From NCBI GenBank assembly GCA_016234405.1, contig JACRCC010000086.1:1-57832 (forward strand): a stretch of 57,832 nt of DNA. Direction: 5' to 3'. The notes beneath the pieces are model-generated. The model made no database searches. It was not told the origin of the DNA and saw only the letters and a list, made by a program, of their open reading frames with translations. This document shows positions 1 through 9,085 of this stretch, piece after piece; position 1 is the first letter of the stretch, and the number at the start of each line of letters is the position of its first letter. This stretch comes from Deltaproteobacteria bacterium (GTDB lineage: Bacteria > Desulfobacterota > GWC2-55-46). Both the position numbers and the translations under genes were made by a program.

Positions 1-273
1 CTTTGAACCCGTTCGCTTCGCTCAGTGATGACGGAAACGAAAGACTCGCAAAGACGTCTTGGGGTCTGCGCTGCTGATGCGGGAAGACCGGTCATCGAAG
101 CCTCCGGGATGAAGGTTCAAGCTGAAACCCCGCGCTGCAAATCAAAACCAGATCATCGAGGAAAACGGCGAGGGAGGGGAATACGGCAGAAGATAGCAGA
201 AGGCTCAACGGGTGTCAAGGGGAAGTTTTTATATGATTTTCCCTCATTCTTCTCCGGCGCGCATCAAGCGCCC
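1..273. other. window edge, no gene recognised
   Basis: I see no supportable gene here. The open frame running in from this end on the plus strand lies mostly antisense to ychF and has no recognisable domain. The first bases carry a short motif, TTCGCTTCGCTCAGTGATGA. A related string in inverted orientation (CACTGAGCGAAGCGAA) occurs near 31892, so this edge may hold a fragment of a dispersed repeat. Confidence 0.4.
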
Positions 274-1365
274 TCAGACGTTGAACCTGAAGTGCATTAC
301 GTCCCCGTCTTTTACGACGTATTCTTTACCCTCGGAGCGCAAGACCCCTTTTTCACGGCAAGCGGCTTCAGTTCCGTATTTGATATAATCCTCGTACGAG
401 ATGACCTCGGCCCTTATGAACCCGCGTTCAAAGTCGCTGTGTATGACGCCTGCGGCCTGAGGCGCCTTTGCGCCCTTAACGACAGTCCAAGCCCTCACCT
501 CTTTTTTCCCGGCCGTGAAATACGTTATGAGTCCAAGAAGCGCGTAAGCGGCATGTGCGAGTTTGTCAAGGCCGGATTCCTCAAGACCGAGACCCTTTAA
601 AAATTCCCCCCTTTCGAGTTCGTTCAATTCCGCTATCTCGGATTCTATCTTGCCGCATATCGCAACGAATCCCGCGCCTTCTTTCGCTGCCGCGTCTTTG
701 ACGAGCTTGACCGCCGGAGACGCCCCTGAGATGTCCCCCTCGCTCACGTTTGCAACGTATACGACGGGCTTTGACGTAAGGAGATTCAAGTCCTTAACAA
801 GCAATGCCGTCTCCGGCGTGAGGACGGAGCGGGCGGGACGACCCGCGTCAAGGGCGGCCTTAAGCGCGTTGTAGACGGGCATAGCCTCGGCTGTGGCTTT
901 ATCGCCGGTCTTTATGAGTTTCGCGCTCCTGTCGAGCCTCTTATCGAGGGACTCAATGTCCGCGAGTATCAACTCGGTATTGATGACCTCGATGTCGCCC
1001 GCAGGGTCTATCTTTCCGGCTACATGCGCGACCAGATGGTCCTCGAAACACCTGACCACGTGGACGATGGTGTCAACGCTCCGGATGTTGCCGAGGAACT
1101 GGTTGCCGAGACCCTCGCCCTTGCTCGCGCCCTTGACGATGCCCGCGATGTCCACGAACTCCACGGCCGTGGGCAAAATCCTTTCCGGCTTTACTAAATC
1201 GGCGAGCTTATAGAGCCTTGTGTCTCTCAAGGCCACCATGCCGATATTCGGGTCTATGGTGCAGAACGGATAATTGGACGCCGCAGCCCCTGCCGCCGTC
1301 ATCGCGTTGAATATCGTGGATTTGCCGACGTTTGGAAGCCCTACTATGCCGCAGTTAAAACCCAT
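274..1365 (-). CDS. ychF: YchF/Obg-family ATPase
   Basis: Ribosome-associated P-loop NTPase of the Obg/HAS-GTPase group that in characterised members prefers ATP; it binds ribosomes and is linked to stress responses. The 363-aa length is standard for the family. Walker A is GLPNVGKST at residues 9-17, followed by a switch region containing [19 protein letters not shown]. The family-typical NVSE replaces the usual NKxD near residue 206, and a C-terminal TGS domain runs from about 280 to the end. It is the last gene of a minus-strand run after hppA, from which a strong terminator separates it. Family assignment is secure; the precise cellular role is not settled for the family. Confidence 0.96.
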   Translation of the reverse strand: MGFNCGIVGLPNVGKSTIFNAMTAAGAAASNYPFCTIDPNIGMVALRDTRLYKLADLVKPERILPTAVEFVDIAGIVKGASKGEGLGNQFLGNIRSVDTIVHVVRCFEDHLVAHVAGKIDPAGDIEVINTELILADIESLDKRLDRSAKLIKTGDKATAEAMPVYNALKAALDAGRPARSVLTPETALLVKDLNLLTSKPVVYVANVSEGDISGASPAVKLVKDAAAKEGAGFVAICGKIESEIAELNELERGEFLKGLGLEESGLDKLAHAAYALLGLITYFTAGKKEVRAWTVVKGAKAPQAAGVIHSDFERGFIRAEVISYEDYIKYGTEAACREKGVLRSEGKEYVVKDGDVMHFRFNV

Positions 1366-1390
1366 TTTTAAAACTCCCTTATTTAAAAAC

Positions 1391-1434
1391 TTTTAAAAAA
1401 ACGGGGCTGGCCGCGTCCGCCCGGCCAGCCCCGT
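1391..1434 (-). terminator. Rho-independent terminator after hppA
   Basis: A perfect 12-bp stem, ACGGGGCTGGCC paired with GGCCAGCCCCGT around a 10-nt loop, is followed on the minus strand by a run of seven T. It begins about 20 bp past the hppA stop codon and would separate hppA from ychF. Confidence 0.85.
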
Positions 1435-1456
1435 CAAAAGGATGTTTCAGTCTTTG

Positions 1457-3475
1457 TTATACAAGGAGCGGCGCGATGATAAGGGCTACGATGCTCATGA
1501 GCTTGATGAGGATGTTCATGGCCGGCCCCGACGTGTCTTTAAAGGGGTCTCCCACAGTGTCGCCCACGACTGCGGCCTTGTGCGTGTCCGATCCCTTGCC
1601 GCCGAACGCGCCCTTTTCGATGTGCTTCTTCGCGTTATCCCACGCCCCGCCGGCGTTGGCCATGAATATGGCCATGAGCACGCCTGTTACCGTCGCTCCG
1701 GCGAGCATCCCGCCCAGCGCGTTGGGACCGAGCGCGAACCCGACTATGACCGGCGCAGCGACGGCAAGCACGCCGGGGGCTATCATCTCGATAAGGGCGG
1801 CCCTTGTGCAAATATCAACGCACTTGTTGACGTCCGGCTTTACTCCGGGACGTCCCTCAAGGAGGCCGGGGATTTCCTTGAACTGGCGTCTGATTTCGTT
1901 GACCAGCTTAAACGCCGCCTTGCCGACGCTCGTCATGGTCAAGGCGCCGATAAAGAACGGGATTGTGCCGCCTAAAAACAACCCGATAACGACCGGCGCC
2001 TGCGTGAGGTCTATGGTAAAGGGCATGCCGGTCTTCATGGAAATTGACTGGCCGAACGCGGTGAAGAGCGCAAGCGCGGTCAAGGCCGCCGAGCCTATGG
2101 CAAATCCCTTGCCGATGGCCGCGGTGGTATTGCCGAGCGCGTCGAGACTGTCGGTAATGGCCCTTACGTCACGACCCAGACCGCTCATCTCCGAGATGCC
2201 GCCCGCGTTGTCGGCTATTGGGCCGTAAGCGTCAACGCTCATTATGATGCCGGTGGTGGCGAGCATCCCGACCGCCGCTATGCCTATGCCGTATATGCCG
2301 GCAAAATAATTTGCGATGTAGATTGCGATGCAAATCGAGATGAGCGGAAGGGCCGTGCTCTCAAGACCCACGGCCAGGCCGCTTATGACGTTAGTGGCCG
2401 CGCCGGTCTGGGAAGCGGTCGCAACCCTTTCAACCGGCTTTGACGAGGTGAAGTATTCGGTTATAAGCCCGATGGCAATGCCGCCGATGCACCCCGCGGC
2501 AGCGGCCCAAAAGACCGCGTTCGCGCATCCGATGTAGCGTGTTACGAAAAATCCGAATATGAGGAATATGGCCGTTGCGATGAACGTCGCGTATCTGAGC
2601 GCGGCGGCGGGGTCGAACTTCTCGAGGATGGTCATGGCAAATACGCCGATGACTGAAGCCACAAGTCCGGCCATGACGAGCACAATCGGATAAGACATCA
2701 AAGAAAACTGCGAGCCGTAGCTTGACATCGCGCCGCCCGCGACCGCCGTTGCGCCGAGCGCTATGGCCGCCACTATCGCGCCCACATAAGACTCGAATAT
2801 ATCCGCGCCGAGACCGGCGATGTCTCCGACGTTGTCGCCCACGTTGTCGGCTATGACGCCGGGGTTTCTCGGGTCGTCTTCGGGTATGCCCGCGTCTATC
2901 TTTCCGGCAAGGTCGGAGCCTACGTCGGCGGTTTTAGTGAATATGCCGCCGCCCACCCTTGCAAAGAGCGCTATGGAAGACGCGCCCATCGCGTAGCCGT
3001 TGATTACGGCGGCGGTTTCGGGTTTGCCGTAGATGAGGAAAAACGCCCCGACCCCGATAAGCCCAATGCTCGCTATGGTGAGACCCATTACCGAGCCGCC
3101 GTAAAACGCGGCTGAGAGCGCCTTTGACATGCTCGGTTTAAACCTGTTGGCCGCCTCGGCGGTCCTGACGTTGGCCTTTGTCGCGCCTTTCATGCCGACG
3201 TAACCGGCTATCATTGACGAAAATCCGCCGCATACATAAGCTATGGCGGTAGGAATATTTATGAATATACCGAGGAGTATGGCCACAACCGCGAGGAAGA
3301 TGAGCAGTATCGAATACTGTCTCTTGAGATACACCATTGCCCCGTCGTGGATGAGATGCGCTATCTCCCTCATCTTAACGTTGCCGTCCGGGAGCTTCAC
3401 TATATGAAGATACATAAATACTACGATAACAAGGCCGCCTATGCCGATGACCGGCGCAAAAGTCGTCAGACCCAT
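1457..3475 (-). CDS. hppA: membrane-bound ion-translocating pyrophosphatase
   Basis: Integral membrane pyrophosphatase (M-PPase) that couples PPi hydrolysis to H+ or Na+ export. It is 672 aa with about 16 hydrophobic segments. Three conserved loops hold the catalytic Asp residues: a [22 protein letters not shown] block near 180-215, an ADNAGG...GRDVR block near 420, and a [10 protein letters not shown] block near 637. The motif [10 protein letters not shown] near 450 has Ala where K+-independent enzymes have Lys, which by family knowledge marks a K+-dependent M-PPase. Whether it pumps H+ or Na+ cannot be decided by eye. An energy-conserving PPase beside a large complex I operon suits an energy-limited anaerobic or microaerobic lifestyle (inference). 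Confidence 0.96.
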   Translation of the reverse strand: MGLTTFAPVIGIGGLVIVVFMYLHIVKLPDGNVKMREIAHLIHDGAMVYLKRQYSILLIFLAVVAILLGIFINIPTAIAYVCGGFSSMIAGYVGMKGATKANVRTAEAANRFKPSMSKALSAAFYGGSVMGLTIASIGLIGVGAFFLIYGKPETAAVINGYAMGASSIALFARVGGGIFTKTADVGSDLAGKIDAGIPEDDPRNPGVIADNVGDNVGDIAGLGADIFESYVGAIVAAIALGATAVAGGAMSSYGSQFSLMSYPIVLVMAGLVASVIGVFAMTILEKFDPAAALRYATFIATAIFLIFGFFVTRYIGCANAVFWAAAAGCIGGIAIGLITEYFTSSKPVERVATASQTGAATNVISGLAVGLESTALPLISICIAIYIANYFAGIYGIGIAAVGMLATTGIIMSVDAYGPIADNAGGISEMSGLGRDVRAITDSLDALGNTTAAIGKGFAIGSAALTALALFTAFGQSISMKTGMPFTIDLTQAPVVIGLFLGGTIPFFIGALTMTSVGKAAFKLVNEIRRQFKEIPGLLEGRPGVKPDVNKCVDICTRAALIEMIAPGVLAVAAPVIVGFALGPNALGGMLAGATVTGVLMAIFMANAGGAWDNAKKHIEKGAFGGKGSDTHKAAVVGDTVGDPFKDTSGPAMNILIKLMSIVALIIAPLLV

Positions 3476-3529
3476 AGTTCTTTTTTTACTCTCCTTCGTT
3501 TTTTTTATTTTTTTGCGGTGAGGGGGACA

Positions 3530-3593
3530 GTAGCTCAGGGCTTTAGCCCTGATAAAGTCGAAAGAAGTAATCAGACCTAAAGGTCTGAGCTAC
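3530..3593. repeat. palindromic repeat family C, copy 1
   Basis: Nested palindrome. Outer arms GTAGCTCAG and CTGAGCTAC enclose two smaller hairpins, CAGGGCTTTAGCCCTG and CAGACCTAAAGGTCTG. It fills most of the gap between pth and hppA. Related copies lie at 9023-9082, 20867-20889, 23674-23737 and 41240-41290. The outer GTAGC...GCTAC frame stays fixed while the inner hairpins vary. Confidence 0.85.
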
Positions 3594-3612
3594 AGGAACT
3601 CTCACCCCGCCC

Positions 3613-4191
3613 TCAGTTGAACCCGTTCATGGCAACGTCAATCCCATGCGTCATGAATTCCTTTACCGCGTCCAACGCAATGCCGAGCATCTCATCCACT
3701 ATAACGCCTTCTTCACATGTAAACGGGGTAAGGACGTAATCTTTCAACTCCGGGCCGTCCGGATTGGCCGAATCGGGTAAATTGGCCGGCCTTCCGATGC
3801 CGAGCCTGAGTCTCGGAAAGTCTTTGCTGCCGAGGGCGCTGATTATTGACTCAACGCCCTTATGTCCGCCGCTGCCGCCGTCTTTGCGGAGCCTGATTTT
3901 ACCGAGCGGCAAATCGCAGTCATCGTAGAAAACGAGAAGAGACCCCGCGTCAATCTTGTAAAACGAAACGAACTCCGCGACCGCCTGACCTGAGAGGTTC
4001 ATGTAGGTCTGGGGTTTGATAAGGACGGCCTGCGCCCCGAAAACCATGCCTTTAGCAATGAGCGCGGAACCTGATTTGCCGAATTTTACGCCGCCAGCCT
4101 CCGCAAGCCTGTCCGCGAGCATAAAACCGACGTTGTGCCTGGTTGCGGCGTATTCCCTGCCCGGGTTGCCCAACCCTGCCAATAGGAACAA
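3613..4191 (-). CDS. pth: peptidyl-tRNA hydrolase
   Basis: Cleaves peptidyl-tRNAs released by stalled ribosomes, recycling tRNA. With the start chosen here the product is 192 aa, the usual family length. Visible features are GLGNPG with Asn9, catalytic His19 in TRHNVG, PQTYMNLSG, an Asp near 90 (YDDCDLPLG) and GGHKGVESI. The start is a TTG seven bases downstream of a good Shine-Dalgarno (AAGAGGAG), giving MFLLAGLGNPG. The frame stays open further upstream to a GTG at 4254, but that extension is only translation of a family B repeat and is rejected. It sits in the classic rplY-pth order. Confidence 0.95.
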   Translation of the reverse strand: MFLLAGLGNPGREYAATRHNVGFMLADRLAEAGGVKFGKSGSALIAKGMVFGAQAVLIKPQTYMNLSGQAVAEFVSFYKIDAGSLLVFYDDCDLPLGKIRLRKDGGSGGHKGVESIISALGSKDFPRLRLGIGRPANLPDSANPDGPELKDYVLTPFTCEEGVIVDEMLGIALDAVKEFMTHGIDVAMNGFN

Positions 4192-4198
4192 AAACCCA

Positions 4199-4206
4199 CT
4201 CCTCTT
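4199..4206 (-). promoter_or_regulatory. Shine-Dalgarno fixing the TTG start of pth
   Basis: AAGAGGAG on the minus strand lies seven bases before the in-frame TTG. It sits at the edge of a family B repeat, so the ribosome site survives although the repeat fills the space upstream. Confidence 0.7.
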
Positions 4207-4208
4207 TA

Positions 4209-4283
4209 TGGGGAGTAGGATGTGGGAGGTGGGCGGTGGTAAAGACCTTTCCACACCCTGCTTTCTACCTCCAACATCCCATC
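4209..4283. repeat. palindromic repeat family B, copy 1
   Basis: Purine-rich left half (GGGAGTAGGATGTGGGAGG) and pyrimidine-rich right half (CTACCTCCAACATCCCAT) flank a core GGTAAAGACCTTTCC. It lies between rplY and pth. Related copies are at 12411-12478, 18559-18654, 26781-26834 and 53007-53048. The halves are made of imperfect GGGAGGT/GGATGTG units, so each arm looks like a degenerate tandem repeat. Confidence 0.8.
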
Positions 4284-4293
4284 AGTATCGCTT

Positions 4294-5058
4294 CTATTTC
4301 TTGGACTTCTCCGTCTTCTCCGCCTTCACGGGCTTTTCTTCTTTTCCGGCTTTTGCCTCTTTACCCGCCGCCTTTGCCTCTTTTCCCTCTTTTGCCTCGC
4401 CCTCTTTACCCTCTTTTTCCGTCTCCTCGAAACTCTTGGCAAGCTCGGCCTGCGCCTCTTCGGCGGTCTTAGGCGCTTCCTCGGCAGCCGGGGCTACGAT
4501 GGATACTATCGTGGCGGCCGTATCGCCTACGACCTTCAAGCCCGGGGCGAGCGTTATATCTCTGACGTGCAGCGATTGACCGATGTTGAGCGCCGTGACG
4601 TCAACGTCGAGGGACGACGGTATCTGCGTGGGCAGACACTCTATCTTGACCTTCCTCGATTCAAGCTGCATGATGCCGCCGAGCGCAACGCCCGCGGCCT
4701 TACCGACGATGTGCACCGGCACGTCAACGGCTATTGTGTGCGTCATGAGTATCTCAAGCAAATCTATATGCTCGATGGTCGCCTTGAGCGGATGCCTTGT
4801 AACGGCCTTGAACATACACATCCGGGGTTTAGCCTCGCCCGCGACGCTCAGGTTCACGAGGACGTTGCCGCCTGCCGCGCCGTGCAAGGCCTTTTCGACC
4901 TCCTTGCAGTTGAACGTAAGCGTTATGGCGCCCTTTCCCTTTTCGATGATGCTTGGGCCGTAAAGGACTGCGGGGATCTTACCCGCCCGCCTAAGCCTGC
5001 CCGCCGAGCATTTGCCCTTCTCGGTCCTCTGGACGGCCGATATATTTATCTGTTCCAT
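4294..5058 (-). CDS. rplY: 50S ribosomal protein bL25, long CTC form
   Basis: 5S-rRNA-binding ribosomal protein of the TL5/CTC type. The N-terminal L25 domain covers about residues 1-95 (GRLRRAGKIPAVLYGP; HPLKATIEHIDLLEI) and the C-terminal beta domain about 96-185. From about residue 190 the last 65 residues are almost only Lys, Glu, Ala and Gly (repeats of KEGKEAKAAGKEAKAG), a charged low-complexity tail longer than in most family members. It is placed between prs and pth, as in many bacteria. The start MEQINISAVQR is the only reasonable one. Confidence 0.94.
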   Translation of the reverse strand: MEQINISAVQRTEKGKCSAGRLRRAGKIPAVLYGPSIIEKGKGAITLTFNCKEVEKALHGAAGGNVLVNLSVAGEAKPRMCMFKAVTRHPLKATIEHIDLLEILMTHTIAVDVPVHIVGKAAGVALGGIMQLESRKVKIECLPTQIPSSLDVDVTALNIGQSLHVRDITLAPGLKVVGDTAATIVSIVAPAAEEAPKTAEEAQAELAKSFEETEKEGKEGEAKEGKEAKAAGKEAKAGKEEKPVKAEKTEKSKK

Positions 5059-5147
5059 CTCCTGCCTCCGAAACGCGCTGAACCCTTTAATCTCTCCCTC
5101 AAGGCAACGCCATTTGATTTTTTACGACGTTTTAAAAAAAACTTCCT

Positions 5148-5269
5148 TCACGCTCAAGAACGCCACAGATGTTAGGAAGGACAAGGGATTAAACCGGAGC
5201 ATACTTTTTTGTATGTGAGGATTTAATCCCGCAGTCCTGACGACACAGATGGGGCGTTATTGAGCGTGA
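5148..5269. repeat. 122-bp imperfect palindrome between prs and rplY
   Basis: Outer arms TCACGCTCAAGAACGCC and GGCGTTATTGAGCGTGA close over a middle pair AGGAC...GTCCT, then GGGATTAAA...TTTAATCCC, with an inner hairpin CATAC-TTTTTT-GTATG. Almost the whole intergenic region folds into one cruciform. It could be a MITE-like element, or a structured operon spacer that attenuates rplY expression. No second copy is present in this window. Confidence 0.75.
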
Positions 5270-5272
5270 CTA

Positions 5273-6208
5273 TTAAACGAAAAGCGAGCTTACCGACTCC
5301 CCGTAGTGAATCCTCTTTATGGCCTCTCCGAGAAGCGGGCCCACGGAGAGCCTTTTTATCTTCTTCGAGCGCGCCCCTTCCCTTTCGGGGATGGTGTTTG
5401 TAACGACCACCTCATCTATCGGCGATTTTTCAAGCCTCTCGATGGCCGGGCCTGAGAGCACCGCGTGCGTGGCGCATGCGTAGACCTTCTTTGCCCCCTG
5501 CTTTTTCAACGCCTCGGCGGCCTGAGTGATGGTGCCCGCCGTGTCTATCATGTCGTCGAGGATTATCGCGGTCATGCCCTCGACCTCTCCTATAATGTTC
5601 ATCACCTCTGAGACGTTAGGCTTAGGGCGCCTCTTGTCAATTATGGCGAGGCTTGCGCCGAGCCTCTTGCCGAACGCCCTTGCCCTCTCGACCCCTCCGG
5701 CGTCCGGCGAGACTATTACGGTGTCGTCCTGAAAATTATTCTTTATGTAATCGAGAAGCACGGGCGTCGCGTAAAGATGGTCAACGGGGATGTTGAAAAA
5801 CCCCTGTATCTGTCCCGCGTGAAGGTCCACGCACACGACCCTCGTTGCACCGGCGACCGTCACGAGGTCCGCCACGAGCTTGGCGGATATCGGGGTGCGC
5901 GGCGCGACCTTCCTGTCCTGCCTCGCGTATCCGTAATACGGTATCACGGCGGTTATCGAATACGCCGAGGCCCTCTTGAAGGCGTCGAGCATTATGAGAA
6001 GCTCCATGAGGTTGTCGTTGCACGGGACGCTCACGGATTGGACCACGTAGACCTCGACGCCGCGGACGCTTTCCTGAATGTCCACGTAGATCTCCCCGTC
6101 GCTGAAACTCTTTACCTCGGATTTTCCAAGCGTTAGACCGAGCGTGTCGCAAATTTCCAATGCAAGCGGCTTATTGGAATTTCCGGCAAATATCTTTATC
6201 CTGTCCAT
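5273..6208 (-). CDS. prs: ribose-phosphate pyrophosphokinase
   Basis: Makes PRPP from ribose 5-phosphate and ATP for nucleotide, His and Trp synthesis. The product is 311 aa from the chosen ATG ([12 protein letters not shown]), the standard length. Features are the FSDGEIYV region, the HAGQIQGFF active-site flanking segment, [10 protein letters not shown] and the PRPP loop [12 protein letters not shown]. An upstream in-frame extension of 17 codons exists, but it is encoded by a family A repeat; AAAGGTG just before the chosen ATG supports the shorter form. tRNA-Gln and ispE precede it. Confidence 0.96.
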   Translation of the reverse strand: MDRIKIFAGNSNKPLALEICDTLGLTLGKSEVKSFSDGEIYVDIQESVRGVEVYVVQSVSVPCNDNLMELLIMLDAFKRASAYSITAVIPYYGYARQDRKVAPRTPISAKLVADLVTVAGATRVVCVDLHAGQIQGFFNIPVDHLYATPVLLDYIKNNFQDDTVIVSPDAGGVERARAFGKRLGASLAIIDKRRPKPNVSEVMNIIGEVEGMTAIILDDMIDTAGTITQAAEALKKQGAKKVYACATHAVLSGPAIERLEKSPIDEVVVTNTIPEREGARSKKIKRLSVGPLLGEAIKRIHYGESVSSLFV

Positions 6209-6218
6209 AATCACCTTT

Positions 6219-6294
6219 ACGGCCGTGAATCGTGATACGAAACGGCCATTGGGTTTCACGATTCACGATTCTCGATTCACGATTCACGGCCGTT
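6219..6294. repeat. palindromic repeat family A, copy 1
   Basis: ACGGCCGTGAATCGTGA on the left and TCACGATTCACGGCCGTT on the right, with extra tandem ATTCACGA units inside. The element sits directly behind the tRNA-Gln 3' end and just before prs. It is one of about eight copies in the window that share an ACGGCCGT end and stacked ACCGTGA-type units. Confidence 0.85.
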
Positions 6295-6296
6295 AC

Positions 6297-6371
6297 TGGT
6301 TGGGGCGGAAGGATTCGAACCTCCGGATGCGGGGATCAAAACCCCGTGCCTTACCGCTTGGCGACGCCCCA
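6297..6371 (-). tRNA. tRNA-Gln (anticodon TTG)
   Basis: A complete 75-nt cloverleaf on the minus strand. The acceptor is TGGGGCG paired with CGCCCCA, and the CCA is encoded. The anticodon stem-loop CGGGG-TTTTGAT-CCCCG gives TTG, reading CAA. The T-arm is GGAGG-TTCGAAT-CCTTC. Its place between ispE and prs is a common arrangement in related bacteria. Confidence 0.96.
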
Positions 6372-6408
6372 GCTGCGAAGCCGAACCCGCCTGCCATTAA
6401 AAGGGGAA

Positions 6409-7281
6409 TTACCCCCCTTGCCCCTCGGCTAAAAATATTTTCATGCCGTCTCCAAGACCGCGTTTTATCGTCTCGAACGCAGCGGCAGCCGAGTCCCTGT
6501 CAACAAAAACGCCGAAGACCGTAGGACCGCTGCCTGACATAAGCGCGCCATCTGCGCCGTTATCAAGAAGCGTGTCTTTCAGCCGCGCCAACACCGGATG
6601 GGCCGCGATGGTCGCGGTCTCAAGGTCGTTTATCAAAAGCCTCTTTAGCGCGCCCTCATTATCCGGGCTGCTAAGGGCCAGGGCGGAATGTGATAGATTA
6701 TAATCTTGGGCGATTTTTGTCAAGTCCAAATTATTGTAGGCCCAAGCGGTGGAGACCGGAAAACCGGGATTGACGAGCACGTAGTGATACCGCGGCAGCG
6801 TTACCCTTTTAAGTTCCGTGCCCCGGCCAGCGGCCAACGCGGACGACTTCAATATGAAAAACGGCGCGTCCGAGCCAAGCTGCGCTCCTCGGCGCATGAG
6901 GGCGTCTTCGCTTACGCCCGCGCCGGTCATGGAGTTTAACGCAATAAGCACGGTCGCGGCGTCCGAGCTCCCGCCGCCGAGTCCCGCGCCTACGGGGATG
7001 TGTTTTACGATGGAGAGTTTTACCTTCTTGCCTATACCGGTCTTTTTTAAAAACAACTCAGCGGCCTTATAGGCGAGGTTTGACGGGCCGGAGGGGATTT
7101 CATTTGCCGAGCAGATGACCTCTACGCCGGAGCCGTTTTCGATTTCAACGAGCATCTCGTCACAGAGGGAAACCGGCTGCATCAGGGTGCTTATTTCATG
7201 ATAGCCGTCCGGTCTTTTACCCAGCACCTTCAAGAAGAGATTGACCTTGGCAGGGCAAAGAAACTTCTCGGCAAGGCTCAT
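6409..7281 (-). CDS. ispE: 4-diphosphocytidyl-2-C-methyl-D-erythritol kinase
   Basis: GHMP-family kinase of the MEP isoprenoid pathway; phosphorylates CDP-ME on the 2-hydroxyl. The 290-aa length is typical. The N-terminal substrate motif AKVNLFLKVLGKRPDGYHE starts near residue 11, the ATP-binding glycine loop PVGAGLGGGSSDAA is near 94-107, and the C-terminal GHMP motif MSGSGPTVFG is near 240. It supplies precursors for quinone tails, connecting to the polyprenyl synthase further along. Its start overlaps the stop of the upstream small gene in ATGA. Confidence 0.95.
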   Translation of the reverse strand: MSLAEKFLCPAKVNLFLKVLGKRPDGYHEISTLMQPVSLCDEMLVEIENGSGVEVICSANEIPSGPSNLAYKAAELFLKKTGIGKKVKLSIVKHIPVGAGLGGGSSDAATVLIALNSMTGAGVSEDALMRRGAQLGSDAPFFILKSSALAAGRGTELKRVTLPRYHYVLVNPGFPVSTAWAYNNLDLTKIAQDYNLSHSALALSSPDNEGALKRLLINDLETATIAAHPVLARLKDTLLDNGADGALMSGSGPTVFGVFVDRDSAAAAFETIKRGLGDGMKIFLAEGQGG

Positions 7282-7463
7282 TTCAAGTCCATATCAATTT
7301 TTTTGCCTAAGTCCGGTTCTCCCAAGTAATCCTCAATAAAAAAACCGAGAAGGGAAAAATTAGTGGACGCGTCAAACGGCAGATGCCACCAGCGGGCGTT
7401 GGGCGCGCCCACGGATGCGGCGGTGGAAGCAACCGGGTTGTCGCGCGTATCGTTTTCTGCCAT
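7278..7463 (-). CDS. small protein coupled to ispE, unknown function
   Basis: A 61-aa product not recognised as any family. The ATG at 7463 has a good GGAGA site seven bases upstream. The frame continues upstream only into a family D repeat, so the longer form is rejected. The protein is acidic and soluble: a Thr/Asp/Ala-rich N-terminus, a central WWHLPFDASTNF and a C-terminal FFIEDYLGEP...KKIDMDLK. Its TGA overlaps the ispE ATG by four bases, a sign of translational coupling and modest support that it is expressed. It could also be a chance frame. Confidence 0.45.
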   Translation of the reverse strand: MAENDTRDNPVASTAASVGAPNARWWHLPFDASTNFSLLGFFIEDYLGEPDLGKKIDMDLK

Positions 7464-7484
7464 TATGTCTCCTGTTTCATCTCT

Positions 7485-7509
7485 CGTTCCCAAGCTGAGC
7501 TTGGGAACG
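7485..7509. repeat. short palindrome family D, copy 1
   Basis: REP-like hairpin CGTTCCCAAGCT / AGCTTGGGAACG just downstream of nuoN. Copies occur at 27945, 36539, 47836 and 52885. Family D looks like the CGTTCCC...GGGAACG elements dispersed in many proteobacterial genomes. Confidence 0.85.
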
Positions 7510-7521
7510 AGATTGATAACG

Positions 7522-8979
7522 TCATCTTATTAGAGGCTCTACCGCCTTTATCGCAATCTCCATAAAAGGCGCAGGATACAGGCCTAAGAGCATCGTCATC
7601 GCGGCCGTGATGTATATGACCACGTCATACGCGAGAGCGGGTCTGCCTGCGGGGGCAGGACTATCGCCTTCAGCGTCTTTCATGTACATATAGAAAACCA
7701 CCCGCGCATAGAAAAAAAGAGAAATCGCCGTGCTCACCACGCCTATGGCCGCGAGCCAATAATATCTGGCCTTTATGGCCGCGGACAATATGAAGAACTT
7801 GGCCATAAACCCGCCGGTCGGGGGTATGCCCGCAAGGGATAAAAGGAATAGGGCCATGAGAAACGCTATCACCGGGTGCCTTGAGGACATCCCGGCGTAG
7901 TCGCTGACATACTCGCCGTTGCCTCTGACCCTGCCCAGATACATCACAATGGCAAATGCCCCCATGTTCATGAAGGCGTAGACGAGCAGATAATACATTA
8001 CGCCGGCGGCGCCGGCCCCGTTCAAGGCGACTATCCCGATGAGGATGACCCCGGCGTGCGCGATAGAGCTGTAGGCGAGCATCCTGATGATGTTTTTCTG
8101 CGGTATGGCAACGACGCTGCCGTAGAGCATCGTGGCCGCCGAGAGCGCCCAGAGGAGTTTCCACCAGTGGGATTGAAAGGCCGGAAAGGCCACGATAAAT
8201 ACGCGGAGGAATACGGCAAAGGACGCGGCCTTCGAGCCAATGGATATGAGGGCGGTAACCGGCGTGGGCGCTCCCTCATAAGCATCCGGCGCCCAGACGT
8301 GGAACGGGAAGGCCGCTATCTTAAAGGCGAACCCTGCCGCGGTGAGGACGACGCCTAAAAGCATAAATGTATTATTCGCGCCCGCGCCGCCCGCGAGGCG
8401 CGCGATGTCGGAGATGTTCGTTGTGCCGGAAAAACCGTAGGTGAATGATATGCCGTAAAGGAGTATGCCCGAAGACAGCGCGCCCAAGACGAAATACTTG
8501 AGGCCGCCCTCGGAACTTTTCGTGTCCCTCACCCTGAAGGCCGTCAGCACGTAGAAAGACAAGGCCATCAGCTCGATGCCGACGTACAGGGCGATGAGGT
8601 CGTTGGCCGAGGACATGACCATCATGCCCGCGACGGCAAAGAGGACGATGTAGTAGTACTCGCCGGTCTCGGAGTTTATCCTCTTCAAATAATCAACGGA
8701 GAGGTAGAGCGCGAAAACGGCGGCCAATATGAATATGCAATTGAAAAAGGCCGAAAACGCATCCGCGATAACCATGCCGCCGAACGCGGGCGCGCCCTCG
8801 ATGGCATTAGAGGCGATGGGCAGGACTATGAGCAGCCCGATTATGCTCAGATACCCTATGGCCCCCTTGTCCCCTTTTTTCAGGAAGAAGTCCAAGACGA
8901 GCATGGACAGGGCCAATATAGCGACGAGCGCCATTGGCAGTATGGACAACAGGTTGACGTTAAGGGTTTCTATCGGCAT
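7522..8979 (-). CDS. nuoN: NADH-quinone oxidoreductase subunit N
   Basis: Proton-pumping antiporter-like subunit of respiratory complex I. It is 485 aa with about 14 transmembrane segments. Key places: ALYVGIELMALSFYV holds the TM5-type Glu; AAFPFHVWAPDAYEGAPTP and ISIGSKAASFAVFLR hold the TM7/TM8 Lys region; the later half has SLAGIPPTGGFMAKF. It is the last nuo gene of the operon, separated from the others by a radical SAM gene, and a composite repeat lies just upstream. Confidence 0.94.
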   Translation of the reverse strand: MPIETLNVNLLSILPMALVAILALSMLVLDFFLKKGDKGAIGYLSIIGLLIVLPIASNAIEGAPAFGGMVIADAFSAFFNCIFILAAVFALYLSVDYLKRINSETGEYYYIVLFAVAGMMVMSSANDLIALYVGIELMALSFYVLTAFRVRDTKSSEGGLKYFVLGALSSGILLYGISFTYGFSGTTNISDIARLAGGAGANNTFMLLGVVLTAAGFAFKIAAFPFHVWAPDAYEGAPTPVTALISIGSKAASFAVFLRVFIVAFPAFQSHWWKLLWALSAATMLYGSVVAIPQKNIIRMLAYSSIAHAGVILIGIVALNGAGAAGVMYYLLVYAFMNMGAFAIVMYLGRVRGNGEYVSDYAGMSSRHPVIAFLMALFLLSLAGIPPTGGFMAKFFILSAAIKARYYWLAAIGVVSTAISLFFYARVVFYMYMKDAEGDSPAPAGRPALAYDVVIYITAAMTMLLGLYPAPFMEIAIKAVEPLIR

Positions 8980-8990
8980 ATCCCTCTCTT

Positions 8991-9082
8991 AAACGGTTAT
9001 CGGTTAACGGTGATACGGTTACAACTCAGGCCAACAGGTCTGACTTTATCTGACTTTTATCGGGGCTAAAGCCCTGAGCTGC
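8991..9082. repeat. composite of family A-like and family C repeats
   Basis: The left part (AACGGTTATCGGTTAACGG) resembles the CGGTTATCGGT variant also seen at 35792 and 37266. The right part is a diverged family C element, with CTCAGG...CAGGTCTGA and GGGGCTAAAGCCCTGAGC. It fills the gap between the radical SAM gene and nuoN, so nuoN translation has to restart after a structured spacer. Confidence 0.65.
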
Positions 9083-9085
9083 ATA

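Noticed and set aside
25-600. Plus-strand reading frame at the window start
   Set aside because: It overlaps ychF antisense, has no domain and no codon pattern of its own.
4192-4254. N-terminal extension of pth to a GTG
   Set aside because: The extra residues are just the family B repeat in translation; a TTG with a proper Shine-Dalgarno gives the family-typical start.
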